Notes: generated by a model from the letters alone, not told the origin. 64,000 nucleotides of DNA from Falsirhodobacter sp051195255 (GCF_051195255.1 NZ_JBNJLK010000007.1:1-64000); one strand, 5' to 3'. Positions 1 through 8,671 are shown, numbered from the stretch's first letter. Program-made: numbers and translations.

Positions 1-76
1 GTTCGGAGGCGAAGGTGGCGTCCGTCGCAATCCATTCGCCGGCGATCAGGTGTTTGCCGTGGGGGGTGAAGGTCAT
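1..76 (-). CDS. NADP-dependent aldehyde dehydrogenase, N-terminus only (2,5-dioxovalerate dehydrogenase type)
   Basis: Only the first 25 codons are inside the window; the gene continues past base 1. The start is the ATG at 76-74, and the peptide begins MTFTPHGKHLIAGEW, the usual N-terminus of alpha-ketoglutarate-semialdehyde (2,5-dioxovalerate) dehydrogenases. It lies 3 bases downstream of the uronate dehydrogenase stop, so the two are co-transcribed. Family knowledge: this enzyme performs the last oxidation of the galacturonate/glucarate and pentonate routes, giving 2-oxoglutarate. The catalytic Cys and Glu lie outside the window, so substrate specificity cannot be judged. Confidence 0.7.
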   Translation of the reverse strand, partial: MTFTPHGKHLIAGEWIATDATFASE

Positions 77-79
77 GGA

Positions 80-874
80 TCAGTCCTTGTGAATGGGGTC
101 TAGGGTGAACATGCCGCCCTGCCAGATCGCGTTGGGATGATCGGCGGCAGGGGGCGTCATGCGGGCATCGAGGCCTTCGCGGAAGGACTCGGAATTGGCT
201 TTCGGTTTCCAGCCCAGGAAGCTGGCCGCGGAATTGTCCCACCATTTGCCATCGTTGTCCGACACGCCCCAGACAATAGGGCAACCCAGCCGCGGCACAA
301 GGAAGCATCGGCGGATCAGGTCGGCGAAGTCGTCATGCGACATCCAGGTCGACAGCATCCGGTGGTTAACCGGTTCCGCAAAGCAGGATCCGATGCGGAC
401 GATCGCCGTTTCCTGCCCGAACTTCGAATGATACAGGCTCGCCATCGCCTCGCCAAAGCATTTGGAGACGCCGTAAAGGCCGTCGGGCTTCATCGGCATG
501 TCGGGGGTCAGGTATTCGTCCTGCCGGTAGAAGCCGATCGTGTGGTTGGAGCTGGCAAAGACGATGCGCGGCATGCCATGGGCGCGGGCGGCCTCGTACA
601 GGTTGTAGACGCCCTTGATGTTGCCGTTCAGGATCTTGTCGAAGGTCTGTTCCACCGACACCCCGCCCAGATGCACGATCCCGTCGCACCCTTCGACCAG
701 CTTCAGGACGGCCGCCTCGTCGCCCAGATCGCAGGGCATGATCTCCTCATGCGGGGCGGCGTCGCCCAGATCCGCGATGTCGGAGAGACGAATGATTTCG
801 GCCAGCGGGCGCAACTTCTCGCGCATCACGCGGCCCAAACCCCCGGCGGCGCCGGTGATCAACAGGCGGTGCAT
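80..874 (-). CDS. udh: Uronate dehydrogenase (NAD-dependent)
   Basis: The 264-residue protein is an extended-type short-chain dehydrogenase. It oxidises D-galacturonate or D-glucuronate at C1 with NAD to the aldarolactone in the cytoplasm. The N-terminal Rossmann motif TGAAGGLG, the catalytic YGVSK, and the stretches FASSNHTIGFY and RIGSC match Agrobacterium/Pseudomonas Udh closely along the whole length. A start 7 codons upstream (895) is possible, but the GGAGGA at 6-7 bases before the ATG at 874 decides for 874. It is followed directly by the aldehyde dehydrogenase, consistent with an oxidative uronate pathway. Specificity for uronate over other sugars is inferred from the family. Confidence 0.88.
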   Translation of the reverse strand: MHRLLITGAAGGLGRVMREKLRPLAEIIRLSDIADLGDAAPHEEIMPCDLGDEAAVLKLVEGCDGIVHLGGVSVEQTFDKILNGNIKGVYNLYEAARAHGMPRIVFASSNHTIGFYRQDEYLTPDMPMKPDGLYGVSKCFGEAMASLYHSKFGQETAIVRIGSCFAEPVNHRMLSTWMSHDDFADLIRRCFLVPRLGCPIVWGVSDNDGKWWDNSAASFLGWKPKANSESFREGLDARMTPPAADHPNAIWQGGMFTLDPIHKD

Positions 875-1098
875 AAGGTCCTCCCCTTGGTTCATGCAAA
901 GTTATCATACAAGCTGAGGCGGGATCGTCCAGCGTGTCTTATGAAAAATCGGACGGGTGCCGGTCCGGGAAACGCGGCGGCGGAGGTGATTCTGGTGCCC
1001 GTCCGTTTAGAGGGCGTGCGATTTTTGCCCATGCTGCCGTTCGATCGACCGAATATTGGGCAGCTTGATGCACGGGCCTGTTCTGCACGTCCGTTCGG
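875..1098. other. Intergenic stretch without a recognisable gene
   Basis: This is the first part of the 398-base gap between the divergent udh and cobA genes. No frame gives a recognisable protein. The base pairs just before udh (900-915) contain an AT-rich patch that could hold its promoter and a GntR-type half site, but I see no convincing palindrome. The second part of the gap is the nitrate-operon leader described separately. Confidence 0.5.
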
Positions 1099-1127
1099 TT
1101 GACGGGGCGGGCAGCGGGCGCAATCCT
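1099..1127 (+). promoter_or_regulatory. Possible promoter for the nitrate operon leader
   Basis: TTGACG at 1099-1104 is followed after 17 bases by AATCCT at 1122-1127. The -35 is good and the -10 poor. It would start transcription just before the first leader hairpin at 1141, the arrangement expected for ANTAR-controlled leaders. I found no clear sigma-54 (-24/-12) or NtrC site. Confidence 0.25.
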
Positions 1128-1140
1128 GAACATGTCGGCA

Positions 1141-1225
1141 GGAACAACGGCGTTCCCGGCAATGACGATTTCCGAGCAATGGCGCTCGACCGCATGGTGT
1201 TGAACCTGCTGTCGTGCGCCTTTTT
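1141..1225 (+). promoter_or_regulatory. ANTAR-type (NasT/NasR) antitermination leader with two hexaloop hairpins
   Basis: Hairpin 1 has stem GGAAC (1141-1145) / GTTCC (1152-1156) around the six-base loop AACGGC. Hairpin 2 has stem CGAGC (1173-1177) / GCTCG (1184-1188) around AATGGC. Both loops have A at position 1 and G at position 4, the bases recognised by ANTAR-domain antiterminators such as NasR, NasT, AmiR and EutV. The second hairpin shares bases with a downstream intrinsic terminator, so binding of the regulator would block termination. It precedes cobA and the nitrate assimilation genes, which are classic NasT/NasR targets. The nasTS genes are not in this window. Confidence 0.8.
1181..1225 (+). 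terminator. Intrinsic terminator of the nitrate operon attenuator
   Basis: Arms GGCGCTCGAC (1181-1190) and GTCGTGCGCC (1211-1220) pair with a single mismatch and run straight into TTTTT (1221-1225). The 5' arm overlaps the loop and 3' stem of the second ANTAR hairpin, so the two structures exclude each other. Confidence 0.75.
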
Positions 1226-1249
1226 CATTTTCAGCCAAGGATAGGCATC

Positions 1250-1276
1250 ATGACCCAGAACTTGGTGGCCACATGA
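1250..1276 (+). CDS. Possible 8-codon leader peptide coupled to cobA
   Basis: ATG at 1250 opens MTQNLVAT and its TGA (1274-1276) overlaps the cobA ATG (1273-1275) as ATGA. AAGGA at 1237-1241 lies 8 bases before the ATG, a better ribosome site than cobA itself has. It may feed ribosomes onto cobA once the attenuator is read through. It could be chance; the peptide resembles nothing known to me. Confidence 0.3.
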   Translation: MTQNLVAT

Positions 1277-2046
1277 GCTTTCTTCCCCCCAGCCCGCCGG
1301 ACGGCCACCGGATCGGCACGATCGCCCTTGTGGGCGCCGGACCGGGGGCGGCGGACCTGCTGACCCTGCGGGCACTGGACCGTTTGCGGAACGCCGACGT
1401 GGTGTTCTACGACCGTCTGGTGGATCCGGAGGTGCTGGTCCTGACCCCCGCACGCAAGGTGTTCGTCGGCAAGGAGGTTGCGGCCAACGCGTGGCCGCAG
1501 GCCCGCATCAACCGCGTGATCGTGGCCGCCGCGATGGACGGGTTGCGCGTCGTGCGCCTGAAATCCGGCGACCCTTCGGTGTTCGGCCGCGCCTGTGAGG
1601 AGCTGGAGGCCGCACGCAGCTTCGGCATCCCGGTGGAGATCGTTCCCGGCATCACCGCCGCCAGCGCCGCCGCGGCCAGCCTTGGCCGGCCCCTGACCGA
1701 ACGCGGGCGGACGGAGCGGCTGGTCCTTGCCACCGCCACCTGCCGTCCCGGAGAGACGGCAAACCTTTCGGGCGCCTTCGTTCCCGGCACCACGCTGGCG
1801 CTCTACATGGCCATGCACCGCCTGTCTGTGGTGGAGGCGGAGCTTCTGGCCGCCGGCGCCCCCGGGGACTGCGAGGTCGAATTCGTGCAGGGGGCCGGAA
1901 CGGCCGGCCAGCGCATCCTGACCACCACGCTGCGCGGCATGGCCGCGGCGGCCACCGGGTTGTCGAACCCGGCCATCATCCTGATCCGCTGGCCAAAGAC
2001 GGTCGACCGGATGGCATGCGCCCCGGCGCTTGCCGAGACATCCTGA
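1273..2046 (+). CDS. cobA: Uroporphyrinogen-III C-methyltransferase (SUMT)
   Basis: The 257-residue enzyme methylates uroporphyrinogen III at C2 and C7 with S-adenosylmethionine to precorrin-2, the precursor of siroheme. The tetrapyrrole methylase motifs are present in order: VGAGPGAADLLTLRA near residues 20-34, YDRLV, KSGDPSVFGR and VPGITAASAAAA. It is the short form without the CysG dehydrogenase/chelatase half. As the first gene of the nitrate operon it most likely supplies siroheme for the adjacent nitrite reductase rather than cobalamin. The ATG overlaps the stop of a mini-ORF, and the ribosome site (GGTGG) is weak. Confidence 0.92.
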   Translation: MSFLPPSPPDGHRIGTIALVGAGPGAADLLTLRALDRLRNADVVFYDRLVDPEVLVLTPARKVFVGKEVAANAWPQARINRVIVAAAMDGLRVVRLKSGDPSVFGRACEELEAARSFGIPVEIVPGITAASAAAASLGRPLTERGRTERLVLATATCRPGETANLSGAFVPGTTLALYMAMHRLSVVEAELLAAGAPGDCEVEFVQGAGTAGQRILTTTLRGMAAAATGLSNPAIILIRWPKTVDRMACAPALAETS

Positions 2047-2107
2047 CGGCTGCAACGGCGCAGCTCTTCGCCCTCATCCCCAGTTCGAAGAAACGGAGCT
2101 TTACGCC

Positions 2108-3292
2108 ATGGCCCACGCCGTGCCTTCACCCATGCGCGCGTTGACGCTGTCGACGTTCGCCTTCACGATCTGCTTTGCCGTCTGGACGATCTTCGCCATC
2201 ATCGGCCTTCAGATCCGCGAGATGCTGCACCTGTCGGACACGCAGTTCGGCCTTCTGGTCGGGATGCCGGTGCTGACGGGATCCCTGGTCCGGGTGGTGC
2301 TGGGCATCTGGACGGACCGGCTGGGCGGGCGCATCGTGTTCACGCTGACCATGCTGGCGGCGGCGGTGGCGACGTTCCTTCTCAGCTTTGCCACCACCTA
2401 TGCGCAATTCCTTGTGGCCGCGCTTGGCGTCGGGCTGGCGGGCGGCACCTTCGCGGTGGGCGTCGCCTATGTGTCGCGCTTTTTCCCCGCCGAACGGCAG
2501 GGGACGGCGCTTGGCATCTTCGGCGTCGGCAACGTGGGTGCCGCAGTGACGAAGTTCTGCGCGCCCTTCCTGATGATCGCTTTGGGCTGGCAGGGTGCGG
2601 CGCAGGTCTACGCCGTCGTGCTGGCCGCGACCGCCCTCCTGTTCTGGCTGATGTCCGAGGAGGATCCCGTCCGTGCCACCGCGGCGCCTCGCAGCCTGAG
2701 GGCCGAATTCGCCGTGATGTCCGACATCCGGGTGTTGCGCTTCTCGCTCTACTACTTCTTCGTGTTCGGCGGGTTCGTGGCGCTGGCGCTGTGGCTGCCG
2801 TCCTACCTGATCGGCGTCTACCAGTTCGACGTGGCGACGGCGGGGATGATCGGCGCGGCCTATTCGTTGCCCGGATCGGTGTTCCGCGCCTGGGGCGGAT
2901 CGCTGTCGGACAAGCACGGCGCGCGGGCCATCCTGTACTGGACCTTCGGCGTGTCGGGGATCGCCACGCTGCTTCTGGCGCTGCCCTTCGGCTTTGGGCC
3001 CGAGGCGTTCATCGCCATCGTCTTCGTGCTGGGCCTGTTCATGGCCTTGGGCAAGGCCGCCGTGTTCAAGCACATCCCCGTGTATTACCCGCAGAACGTC
3101 GGCGCGGTGGGGGGCATGGTCGGCATGGTCGGCGGGCTGGGCGGCTTCGTGCTGCCGCTGCTGTTCGGCTGGCTGCGCGACCTGACGGGCGACTGGTCCA
3201 GCTGCTTTGCGGCCCTTTTCGTCCTTGTGGCGGTCAGCCTGACCTGGATGCATTCCGCGATCCGCCGCCTTCCCGCCGCCCAACCCGCTTGA
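2108..3292 (+). CDS. Nitrate/nitrite transporter, MFS (NNP/NarK family)
   Basis: The 394-residue inner-membrane protein has about 12 hydrophobic segments and belongs to the nitrate/nitrite porter family. The two glycine-rich nitrate signatures are visible: GIFGVGNVGAAVTKF near residue 140, and GAVGGMVGMVGGLGGF near residue 340. Corresponding genes are called nasA in Paracoccus or narK elsewhere; I leave the symbol open because nasA also names nitrate reductases. The ATG at 2108 (MAHAVPSP) follows GGAG by about 8 bases; an upstream in-frame start at 2030 lies inside cobA and is unlikely. It imports nitrate for the reductases encoded next to it. Confidence 0.88.
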   Translation: MAHAVPSPMRALTLSTFAFTICFAVWTIFAIIGLQIREMLHLSDTQFGLLVGMPVLTGSLVRVVLGIWTDRLGGRIVFTLTMLAAAVATFLLSFATTYAQFLVAALGVGLAGGTFAVGVAYVSRFFPAERQGTALGIFGVGNVGAAVTKFCAPFLMIALGWQGAAQVYAVVLAATALLFWLMSEEDPVRATAAPRSLRAEFAVMSDIRVLRFSLYYFFVFGGFVALALWLPSYLIGVYQFDVATAGMIGAAYSLPGSVFRAWGGSLSDKHGARAILYWTFGVSGIATLLLALPFGFGPEAFIAIVFVLGLFMALGKAAVFKHIPVYYPQNVGAVGGMVGMVGGLGGFVLPLLFGWLRDLTGDWSSCFAALFVLVAVSLTWMHSAIRRLPAAQPA

Positions 3293-3315
3293 ACCCCATG
3301 CAAGGAACATCAGCC

Positions 3316-5751
3316 ATGACCCAGCGACTTGTCATCATCGGGGCCGGCATGGCCTCGGGCCGGATGATCGAACATCTCCTCGACGCCGCGCCCGACGCCT
3401 GGCACATCACCCTGTTCAACGCCGAACCGCGCGGCAACTACAACCGGCTGATGCTGTCGCCGGTCCTGTCGGGCGAAAAGACGTATGAGGAGATCGTCAC
3501 CCATGACAACGCCTTCTATGCCGACCGCCGCATCGATTGCCGCTTTGGCGACAGCGTCACCCGCATCGACCGCGCGGCGAAAGTCGTTCATTCGGCCGGC
3601 GGCGCGGTGTCCTACGACCAGCTGGTGATCGCCACCGGCTCGGCCCCCTTCATCATTCCGGTGGCGGGGAAGGAGTTGCCCGGCGTCGTCACCTATCGCG
3701 ATCTGGAGGATACGAATGCCATGATCGCGGCCAGCGGCCCCGGCGCCAAGGCCGTGGTCATCGGTGGTGGTCTTCTGGGGCTGGAAGCGGCGGCCGGCAT
3801 GGCCGCGCGCGGCGCCGACGTGACCGTGATCCACCTGATGAGCCATCTGATGGAACGCCAGCTGGACCCTGCGGCGGGTTATCTTCTGCAAAAGGATCTG
3901 GAACGGCGGGGCATCCGCGTCCATTGCAAGGGTGCGACCAAGGCGATCCTTGGCACTGACCGGGTGGAAGCGGTGTTGCTGGAGGATGGCACCGTTTATG
4001 ACGCCGATCTGGTCTGCATGGCCGTCGGCATCCGCCCCGAGGTGCGCCTGGCCAACGACGCGCATCTGGAAGTCGGGCGCGGCATCGTGGTGGACGCGCA
4101 GATGGCCACCTCGGACCCGTCGATCTTCGCGCTTGGGGAATGCGTGGAATTCGACCGCCAGCTTTTCGGTCTGGTCGCCCCGCTTTACGATCAGGCGAAG
4201 GTGCTGGCCGAGGTTCTGAATGGCGGCGCCGCGGCCTTCTGCCCCGTGCAGACGGCGACGAAGCTGAAGGTGACGGGCTGCGACCTGTTCAGCGCCGGCG
4301 ATTTCGCCGAAGGGGAAGGGCGTGAGGAGATCGTGTTCCGCGACCCGTCGCGCGGCATCTACAAGCGTTTGGTGATCGAGGATGACCGCCTGATCGGCGC
4401 CGTCATGTATGGGGACACGGCCGACGGCAACTGGTTCTTCCAGCAGATCAAGGATGGGACCTACATCTCGGACACGCGGGAAACGCTGATCTTCGGGCCG
4501 GCGTTCCAAGGGGGTGTCCAATCGGACCCTCTTGCAGCCGTTGCAGCCTTGCCGCTTGATGCGGAAATCTGCGGGTGCAACGGCATATGCAAGGGACAGA
4601 TCGTTCAGGCGATCAACGGGGGTGCGACGGATCTGGGCAAGGTGCGCGCCTGCACCAAGGCCAGCGCGTCCTGCGGAACCTGCACGGGGCTGGTGGAACA
4701 GGTGCTGGCGCTGACGCTGGGCGATGCCTTCGCCAAGCCCGTGGCCCAGCCGATGTGCCCCTGCACCGACCTGACGCATGAGGAGGTTCGCCGCCTGATC
4801 AAGGCGCGCGAGCTGAAATCCATGCCCGCCGTGATGCAGGAGATGGGGTGGAAAACCTCCTGCGGGTGCCCGTCCTGCCGTCCGGCGCTGAACTTCTATC
4901 TTCTGGCGGACTGGCCGCTGGAGTATCGGGACGACCGCCAAAGCCGCTTCGTCAACGAACGCCTGCACGCCAACATCCAGAAGGACGGCACGTTCAGCGT
5001 GGTGCCGCGCATGTGGGGCGGCGTGACCAACGCGGCAGAGCTGCGCGCCATCGCCGACGCGGCCGACAAGTATGACGTGCCCATGGTCAAGGTCACCGGC
5101 GGCCAGCGGATCGACCTTCTGGGCGTGAAGAAAGAGGATTTGCCCGCGATGTGGTCCGACCTGAACGCGGCCGGGCTGGTGTCGGGGCACGCCTATTCCA
5201 AGGGGCTGCGGACGGTGAAAACTTGCGTCGGGTCCGAATTCTGCCGCTTTGGCACGCAGGATTCCACCGGGCTTGGCATCAAGCTGGAAAAGCGCCTTTG
5301 GGGATCGTGGACGCCGCACAAGGTGAAGCTGGGCGTGTCCGGCTGCCCGCGCAACTGCGCCGAGGCGACCTGCAAGGATCTGGGCATCATCTGCGTCGAC
5401 AGCGGCTATCAGATCGGGGTCGGCGGTGCGGCGGGCATGGACCTGAAGGAGATCGAGCGTCTTCTGGTGGTCGAGACGGAGGCCGAGGCCATCGACGTCA
5501 CCGTCGCCTTCGTGCAGCTTTACCGCGAGAACGGCAAGTATCTGGACCGCGTCTACAAGTGGCTGAAGAAGGTGGGCCTGGACTGGGCGCGCGAACAGGT
5601 GGCCGATCCCGCGATCCGCGCCGCGCTGGTGGAACGGTTCGACCTGTCGCAATCCGTCTATCAGAAGGACCCGTGGGCCGAACGCGCCGCCCCGGACGAG
5701 GCGCGCCGTTTCCAACCCGTCGCAACCCTTTCGCTGGAGGCCGCCGAATGA
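3316..5751 (+). CDS. nirB: Assimilatory nitrite reductase [NAD(P)H], large subunit
   Basis: This 811-residue cytoplasmic enzyme reduces nitrite to ammonium with six electrons from NAD(P)H. Domain order: FAD/NAD-binding pyridine nucleotide-disulphide oxidoreductase fold (IIGAGMASG at the N-terminus, VVIGGGLLGLEAA near 150); two BFD-like [2Fe-2S] modules (CGCNGICKGQI near 420, CGCPSCRP near 518); then the ferredoxin half-domain and the siroheme/[4Fe-4S] domain with TCVGSEFC and SGCPRNC supplying the four cluster cysteines. Start ATG 3316 follows AAGGA. It is called nasB in Paracoccus. The stop overlaps the nirD start (ATGA). Confidence 0.94.
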   Translation: MTQRLVIIGAGMASGRMIEHLLDAAPDAWHITLFNAEPRGNYNRLMLSPVLSGEKTYEEIVTHDNAFYADRRIDCRFGDSVTRIDRAAKVVHSAGGAVSYDQLVIATGSAPFIIPVAGKELPGVVTYRDLEDTNAMIAASGPGAKAVVIGGGLLGLEAAAGMAARGADVTVIHLMSHLMERQLDPAAGYLLQKDLERRGIRVHCKGATKAILGTDRVEAVLLEDGTVYDADLVCMAVGIRPEVRLANDAHLEVGRGIVVDAQMATSDPSIFALGECVEFDRQLFGLVAPLYDQAKVLAEVLNGGAAAFCPVQTATKLKVTGCDLFSAGDFAEGEGREEIVFRDPSRGIYKRLVIEDDRLIGAVMYGDTADGNWFFQQIKDGTYISDTRETLIFGPAFQGGVQSDPLAAVAALPLDAEICGCNGICKGQIVQAINGGATDLGKVRACTKASASCGTCTGLVEQVLALTLGDAFAKPVAQPMCPCTDLTHEEVRRLIKARELKSMPAVMQEMGWKTSCGCPSCRPALNFYLLADWPLEYRDDRQSRFVNERLHANIQKDGTFSVVPRMWGGVTNAAELRAIADAADKYDVPMVKVTGGQRIDLLGVKKEDLPAMWSDLNAAGLVSGHAYSKGLRTVKTCVGSEFCRFGTQDSTGLGIKLEKRLWGSWTPHKVKLGVSGCPRNCAEATCKDLGIICVDSGYQIGVGGAAGMDLKEIERLLVVETEAEAIDVTVAFVQLYRENGKYLDRVYKWLKKVGLDWAREQVADPAIRAALVERFDLSQSVYQKDPWAERAAPDEARRFQPVATLSLEAAE

Positions 5752-6083
5752 CGCTCTGGATCGACATCGCCGCGCTGGACGACATTCCCCCGCGCGGCGC
5801 CCGCACCATCCGCACCCCCGAGGGCTGCGTCGCCGTGTTCCGCACCTTCGACGACCGGGTGTTCGCGCTGGACGATCGCTGTCCGCACAAGGGCGGGCCG
5901 CTGTCGGACGGGATCGTCCACGGCCACGCCGTGACCTGCCCGCTGCACGCCTGGGTGTTCGATCTGGAAACGGGGGTCGCGCAGGGCGCGGATGAAGGCG
6001 CCGTTGCCACCTATCCCGCGCGGGTGGATAACGGGCGCGTGCTGATCGACGCTGAACGGCTGGTCGGGCGGCGCGTGGCATGA
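5748..6083 (+). CDS. nirD: Nitrite reductase small subunit / Rieske ferredoxin
   Basis: The 111-residue protein carries a complete Rieske [2Fe-2S] motif, CPHKGG followed by CPLHAW, giving the 2 Cys + 2 His ligands. Most NirD proteins of enterobacteria have lost these ligands; the Paracoccus homologue NasG keeps them and is proposed to pass electrons from the NasB flavin to both nitrite and nitrate reductase. Both ends overlap the neighbours by ATGA, which indicates translational coupling and fixed stoichiometry. The role as shared electron shuttle is an inference from that homology. Confidence 0.9.
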   Translation: MTLWIDIAALDDIPPRGARTIRTPEGCVAVFRTFDDRVFALDDRCPHKGGPLSDGIVHGHAVTCPLHAWVFDLETGVAQGADEGAVATYPARVDNGRVLIDAERLVGRRVA

Positions 6084-8671
6084 TCCGGTCCACCTGTCCG
6101 TATTGCGGCGTCGGGTGCGGGGTGCTGCTGTCCCCCGCGGGTGAAAGCGGGCTGGTCGTGCGCGGGGATCCGGACCATCCGGCGAACCAGGGGCGGCTGT
6201 GCTCCAAGGGCACCGCGCTTGGCGAAACCGTCGGACGGGCGGGGCGGCTGACGCAGCCGATGATCCACGGACAGCCCGCCGATTGGGACGGCGCGCTGGA
6301 CCTGATCGCCACGCGCTTTCGCGATACCGTGGCGGCGCACGGGCCCGACGCGGTGGCGCTGTATCTGTCGGGCCAGATGCTGACCGAGGATTATTATGTC
6401 GCCAACAAGCTGATGAAGGGCTTCATCGGCAGCGCCAACGTGGACACCAATTCGCGCCTGTGCATGGCCTCCACGGTGGCGGGGCATGTGCGGGCCTTCG
6501 GCTCCGACACCGTTCCGGGCACGTATGAGGATCTGGACGAGGCCGATCTCGTGGTGCTTGTCGGGTCCAACCTTGCCTGGTGCCATCCGATCCTGTGGCA
6601 GCGGGTGGAGGCGGCGAGGGCCGCGCGCGGCACGAAGATCGTGGTGATCGATCCGCGCCGGTCCGTCACGGCCGAAGCGGCGGACCTGCATCTGCCCGTC
6701 GCACCGGGCGCGGATGTGGCGCTGTTCAACCGGCTGCTGGCGGAACTGGCCGATCGCGGCCTTGCCACGGGCGTGGCGACGGGGCTGGAGGATGCGGTGG
6801 CCGCCGCGCGGGCCGAGGAGGCGGACACCGGCGTCCGTCCCGCCGATCTGGCACGCTTTCTGGACATGTGGTGCCGGACCGAACGGGTGGTCACCGTCTT
6901 TTCCCAAGGGGTGAACCAGTCCACCTCCGGCACGGACAAGGTGAACGCTATCCTGAACTGCCATCTGGCCACGAACCGCATCGGACGGCCCGGCATGGGT
7001 CCGTTCAGCGTGACCGGCCAGCCCAACGCCATGGGCGGGCGGGAGGTGGGCGGCCTGTCCAACCAGCTTGCCTGCCATCTGGCGCTGGAAAATCCGGCCC
7101 ACCGCGACGCCGTGGGCGCCTTCTGGAACGCGCCGCGCATGGCCGACAAGGCGGGCCTGAAGGCGGTCGATCTGTTCCGCGCCGTGGGCGACGGGCGCAT
7201 CAAGGCGCTTTGGATCATCCACACCAACCCCGCCGTGACCTTGCCCGAGGCGGACGCCGTGCGCGCCGCCATCGCGGGATGCGATTTCGTGGCCGTCAGC
7301 GATGTGACCGGCGCGACCGACACCGCGCGGCTGGCCCATGTCCTTCTGCCCGCCGCCGCATGGGCCGAGAAGTCCGGCACCGTCACCAATTCGGACCGGA
7401 CGATCAGCCGCCAGCGGGCCGTCCTGTCCCCGCCCGGAAGCGCGCGGCCGGACTGGTGGGCTTTGGCGCAGGTCGCGCGGCGCATGGGTTTCGGGGGGTT
7501 CGACTGGGCCGGTCCCGCGGCCATCTTTCGCGAACATGCCGCCCTTTCGGGCGTGGCGGGAAGGCTGGGGCGAGACTTCGACATCTCGGCCAAGGCGACC
7601 ATCGACGATGCGGGGTATGAGGGGATGGCACCCTTCCGTTGGCCGTTCACGGCCGCGCGCCAAGGCGGCCGGTTCTTCGGCGACGGGCGGTTCTTCACCC
7701 CCGATGGCAAGGCCCGCATGATCGCCGTCCGCAACCGCCCCTTGGCGGCGGAAACCTGCGGCGACCGCCCCTTCCGCCTGAACACCGGCCGCATCCGCGA
7801 CCAGTGGCACACGATGACGCGCACGGCGCTGGCCCCCCGCCTGAACCGCCATCTGGGGGAGCCGTTCGTCGAGGTGAACCCGGTGGATGCCCTTCGGCAT
7901 GGCCTTTCCGCCTTCTCGCTGGCCGAGGTGGGGTCGGATTCCGGCCATGCGATCCTGCGCGTGGCGGTGACGGACCGGGTGCGGCCGGGGCAGCTGTTCG
8001 CCCCGATGCACTGGACGGGTGAAACGGCCCCCACCGGCCGGATCGATGCCGTTGTGGCCGCCGCCACCGATCCGCTGTCGGGCCAGCCGGAGTCGAAGGC
8101 CGCCGCCGTTTCCCTGCGCCCGTGGCCAGCGCGCTGGTTCGCCTTTTCCGCCAGCGCGGCGGATTTGCGGCCGGCGACCGCCTACTGGGCGCGGCGCGTG
8201 ACGGACACGGGGCAGGCGGCCGAACTGGCCATGTCCGAGGCCCCGCCTGACATCGAAGCCTTCGCGCGCGATCTGTTCGCCCTGCCAGAGGCCGAGGTCA
8301 TGCGGCTTGACGACGCCGCGCGCGGGCTGACCTCGCTGTGCCTGATCCGGGCGGGGAGGGTGGCGGCCTTGCTGTTCGCGGGCCCGTCGCCCGTGACCCT
8401 GGCCCGGGACAGCGTGATCGCGCGGATCGGCGCGCCGCTGGATCGGGCGACGCTGGCCCCCCTTGTAGCGGCGGACCGTCCGGATGGTGGGCCGCTGGTG
8501 TGCGCCTGCACGGGGGTGGGCCGCAACACCATCCAAACCGCGATCCTTGACGGGGCCTGCGACGTGGCCGCGGTCGGATGCGCCACCGGTGCCGGAACGA
8601 ACTGCGGCGCGTGCCGCCCCGAGATCGCGTCGCTTTTGTCGCAATTGGCGAGCCGGACGGCGGCGGAGTAA
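6080..8671 (+). CDS. nasC: Assimilatory nitrate reductase, molybdopterin catalytic subunit
   Basis: The 863-residue cytoplasmic enzyme reduces nitrate to nitrite. It begins with the [4Fe-4S] site CPYCGVGC plus a fourth Cys in GRLCSKG (Cys 6, 9, 13, 41), followed by the molybdopterin oxidoreductase body. TNSRLCMAST contains the probable cysteine ligand of Mo. The molydopterin dinucleotide-binding domain is at about 570-690 (NTGRIRDQWHTMTR). The C-terminal 60 residues form a BFD-like [2Fe-2S] domain (CACTGVG ... CGACRPE), as in Klebsiella NasA and Paracoccus NasC. It is the last gene of the operon; no separate NADH-flavoprotein subunit is present, so electrons probably come through NirB/NirD. 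Confidence 0.94.
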   Translation: MIRSTCPYCGVGCGVLLSPAGESGLVVRGDPDHPANQGRLCSKGTALGETVGRAGRLTQPMIHGQPADWDGALDLIATRFRDTVAAHGPDAVALYLSGQMLTEDYYVANKLMKGFIGSANVDTNSRLCMASTVAGHVRAFGSDTVPGTYEDLDEADLVVLVGSNLAWCHPILWQRVEAARAARGTKIVVIDPRRSVTAEAADLHLPVAPGADVALFNRLLAELADRGLATGVATGLEDAVAAARAEEADTGVRPADLARFLDMWCRTERVVTVFSQGVNQSTSGTDKVNAILNCHLATNRIGRPGMGPFSVTGQPNAMGGREVGGLSNQLACHLALENPAHRDAVGAFWNAPRMADKAGLKAVDLFRAVGDGRIKALWIIHTNPAVTLPEADAVRAAIAGCDFVAVSDVTGATDTARLAHVLLPAAAWAEKSGTVTNSDRTISRQRAVLSPPGSARPDWWALAQVARRMGFGGFDWAGPAAIFREHAALSGVAGRLGRDFDISAKATIDDAGYEGMAPFRWPFTAARQGGRFFGDGRFFTPDGKARMIAVRNRPLAAETCGDRPFRLNTGRIRDQWHTMTRTALAPRLNRHLGEPFVEVNPVDALRHGLSAFSLAEVGSDSGHAILRVAVTDRVRPGQLFAPMHWTGETAPTGRIDAVVAAATDPLSGQPESKAAAVSLRPWPARWFAFSASAADLRPATAYWARRVTDTGQAAELAMSEAPPDIEAFARDLFALPEAEVMRLDDAARGLTSLCLIRAGRVAALLFAGPSPVTLARDSVIARIGAPLDRATLAPLVAADRPDGGPLVCACTGVGRNTIQTAILDGACDVAAVGCATGAGTNCGACRPEIASLLSQLASRTAAE

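Noticed and set aside
896..1250. Open frames on both strands in the udh-cobA gap
   Set aside because: No ribosome site, no recognisable protein and unstructured Arg/Pro-rich products; the region is explained by the leader RNA.
2791..3315. N-terminal extension of nirB by 175 codons
   Set aside because: This part overlaps the transporter gene in another frame and reads as Arg-rich noise; AAGGA before ATG 3316 and the FAD motif at the protein start fix the true start.
3310..6312. A 1000-codon minus-strand frame opposite nirB, nirD and the start of nasC
   Set aside because: Composition is Arg/His/Ala-rich as expected for the antisense of high-GC genes; the plus-strand genes are unambiguous.
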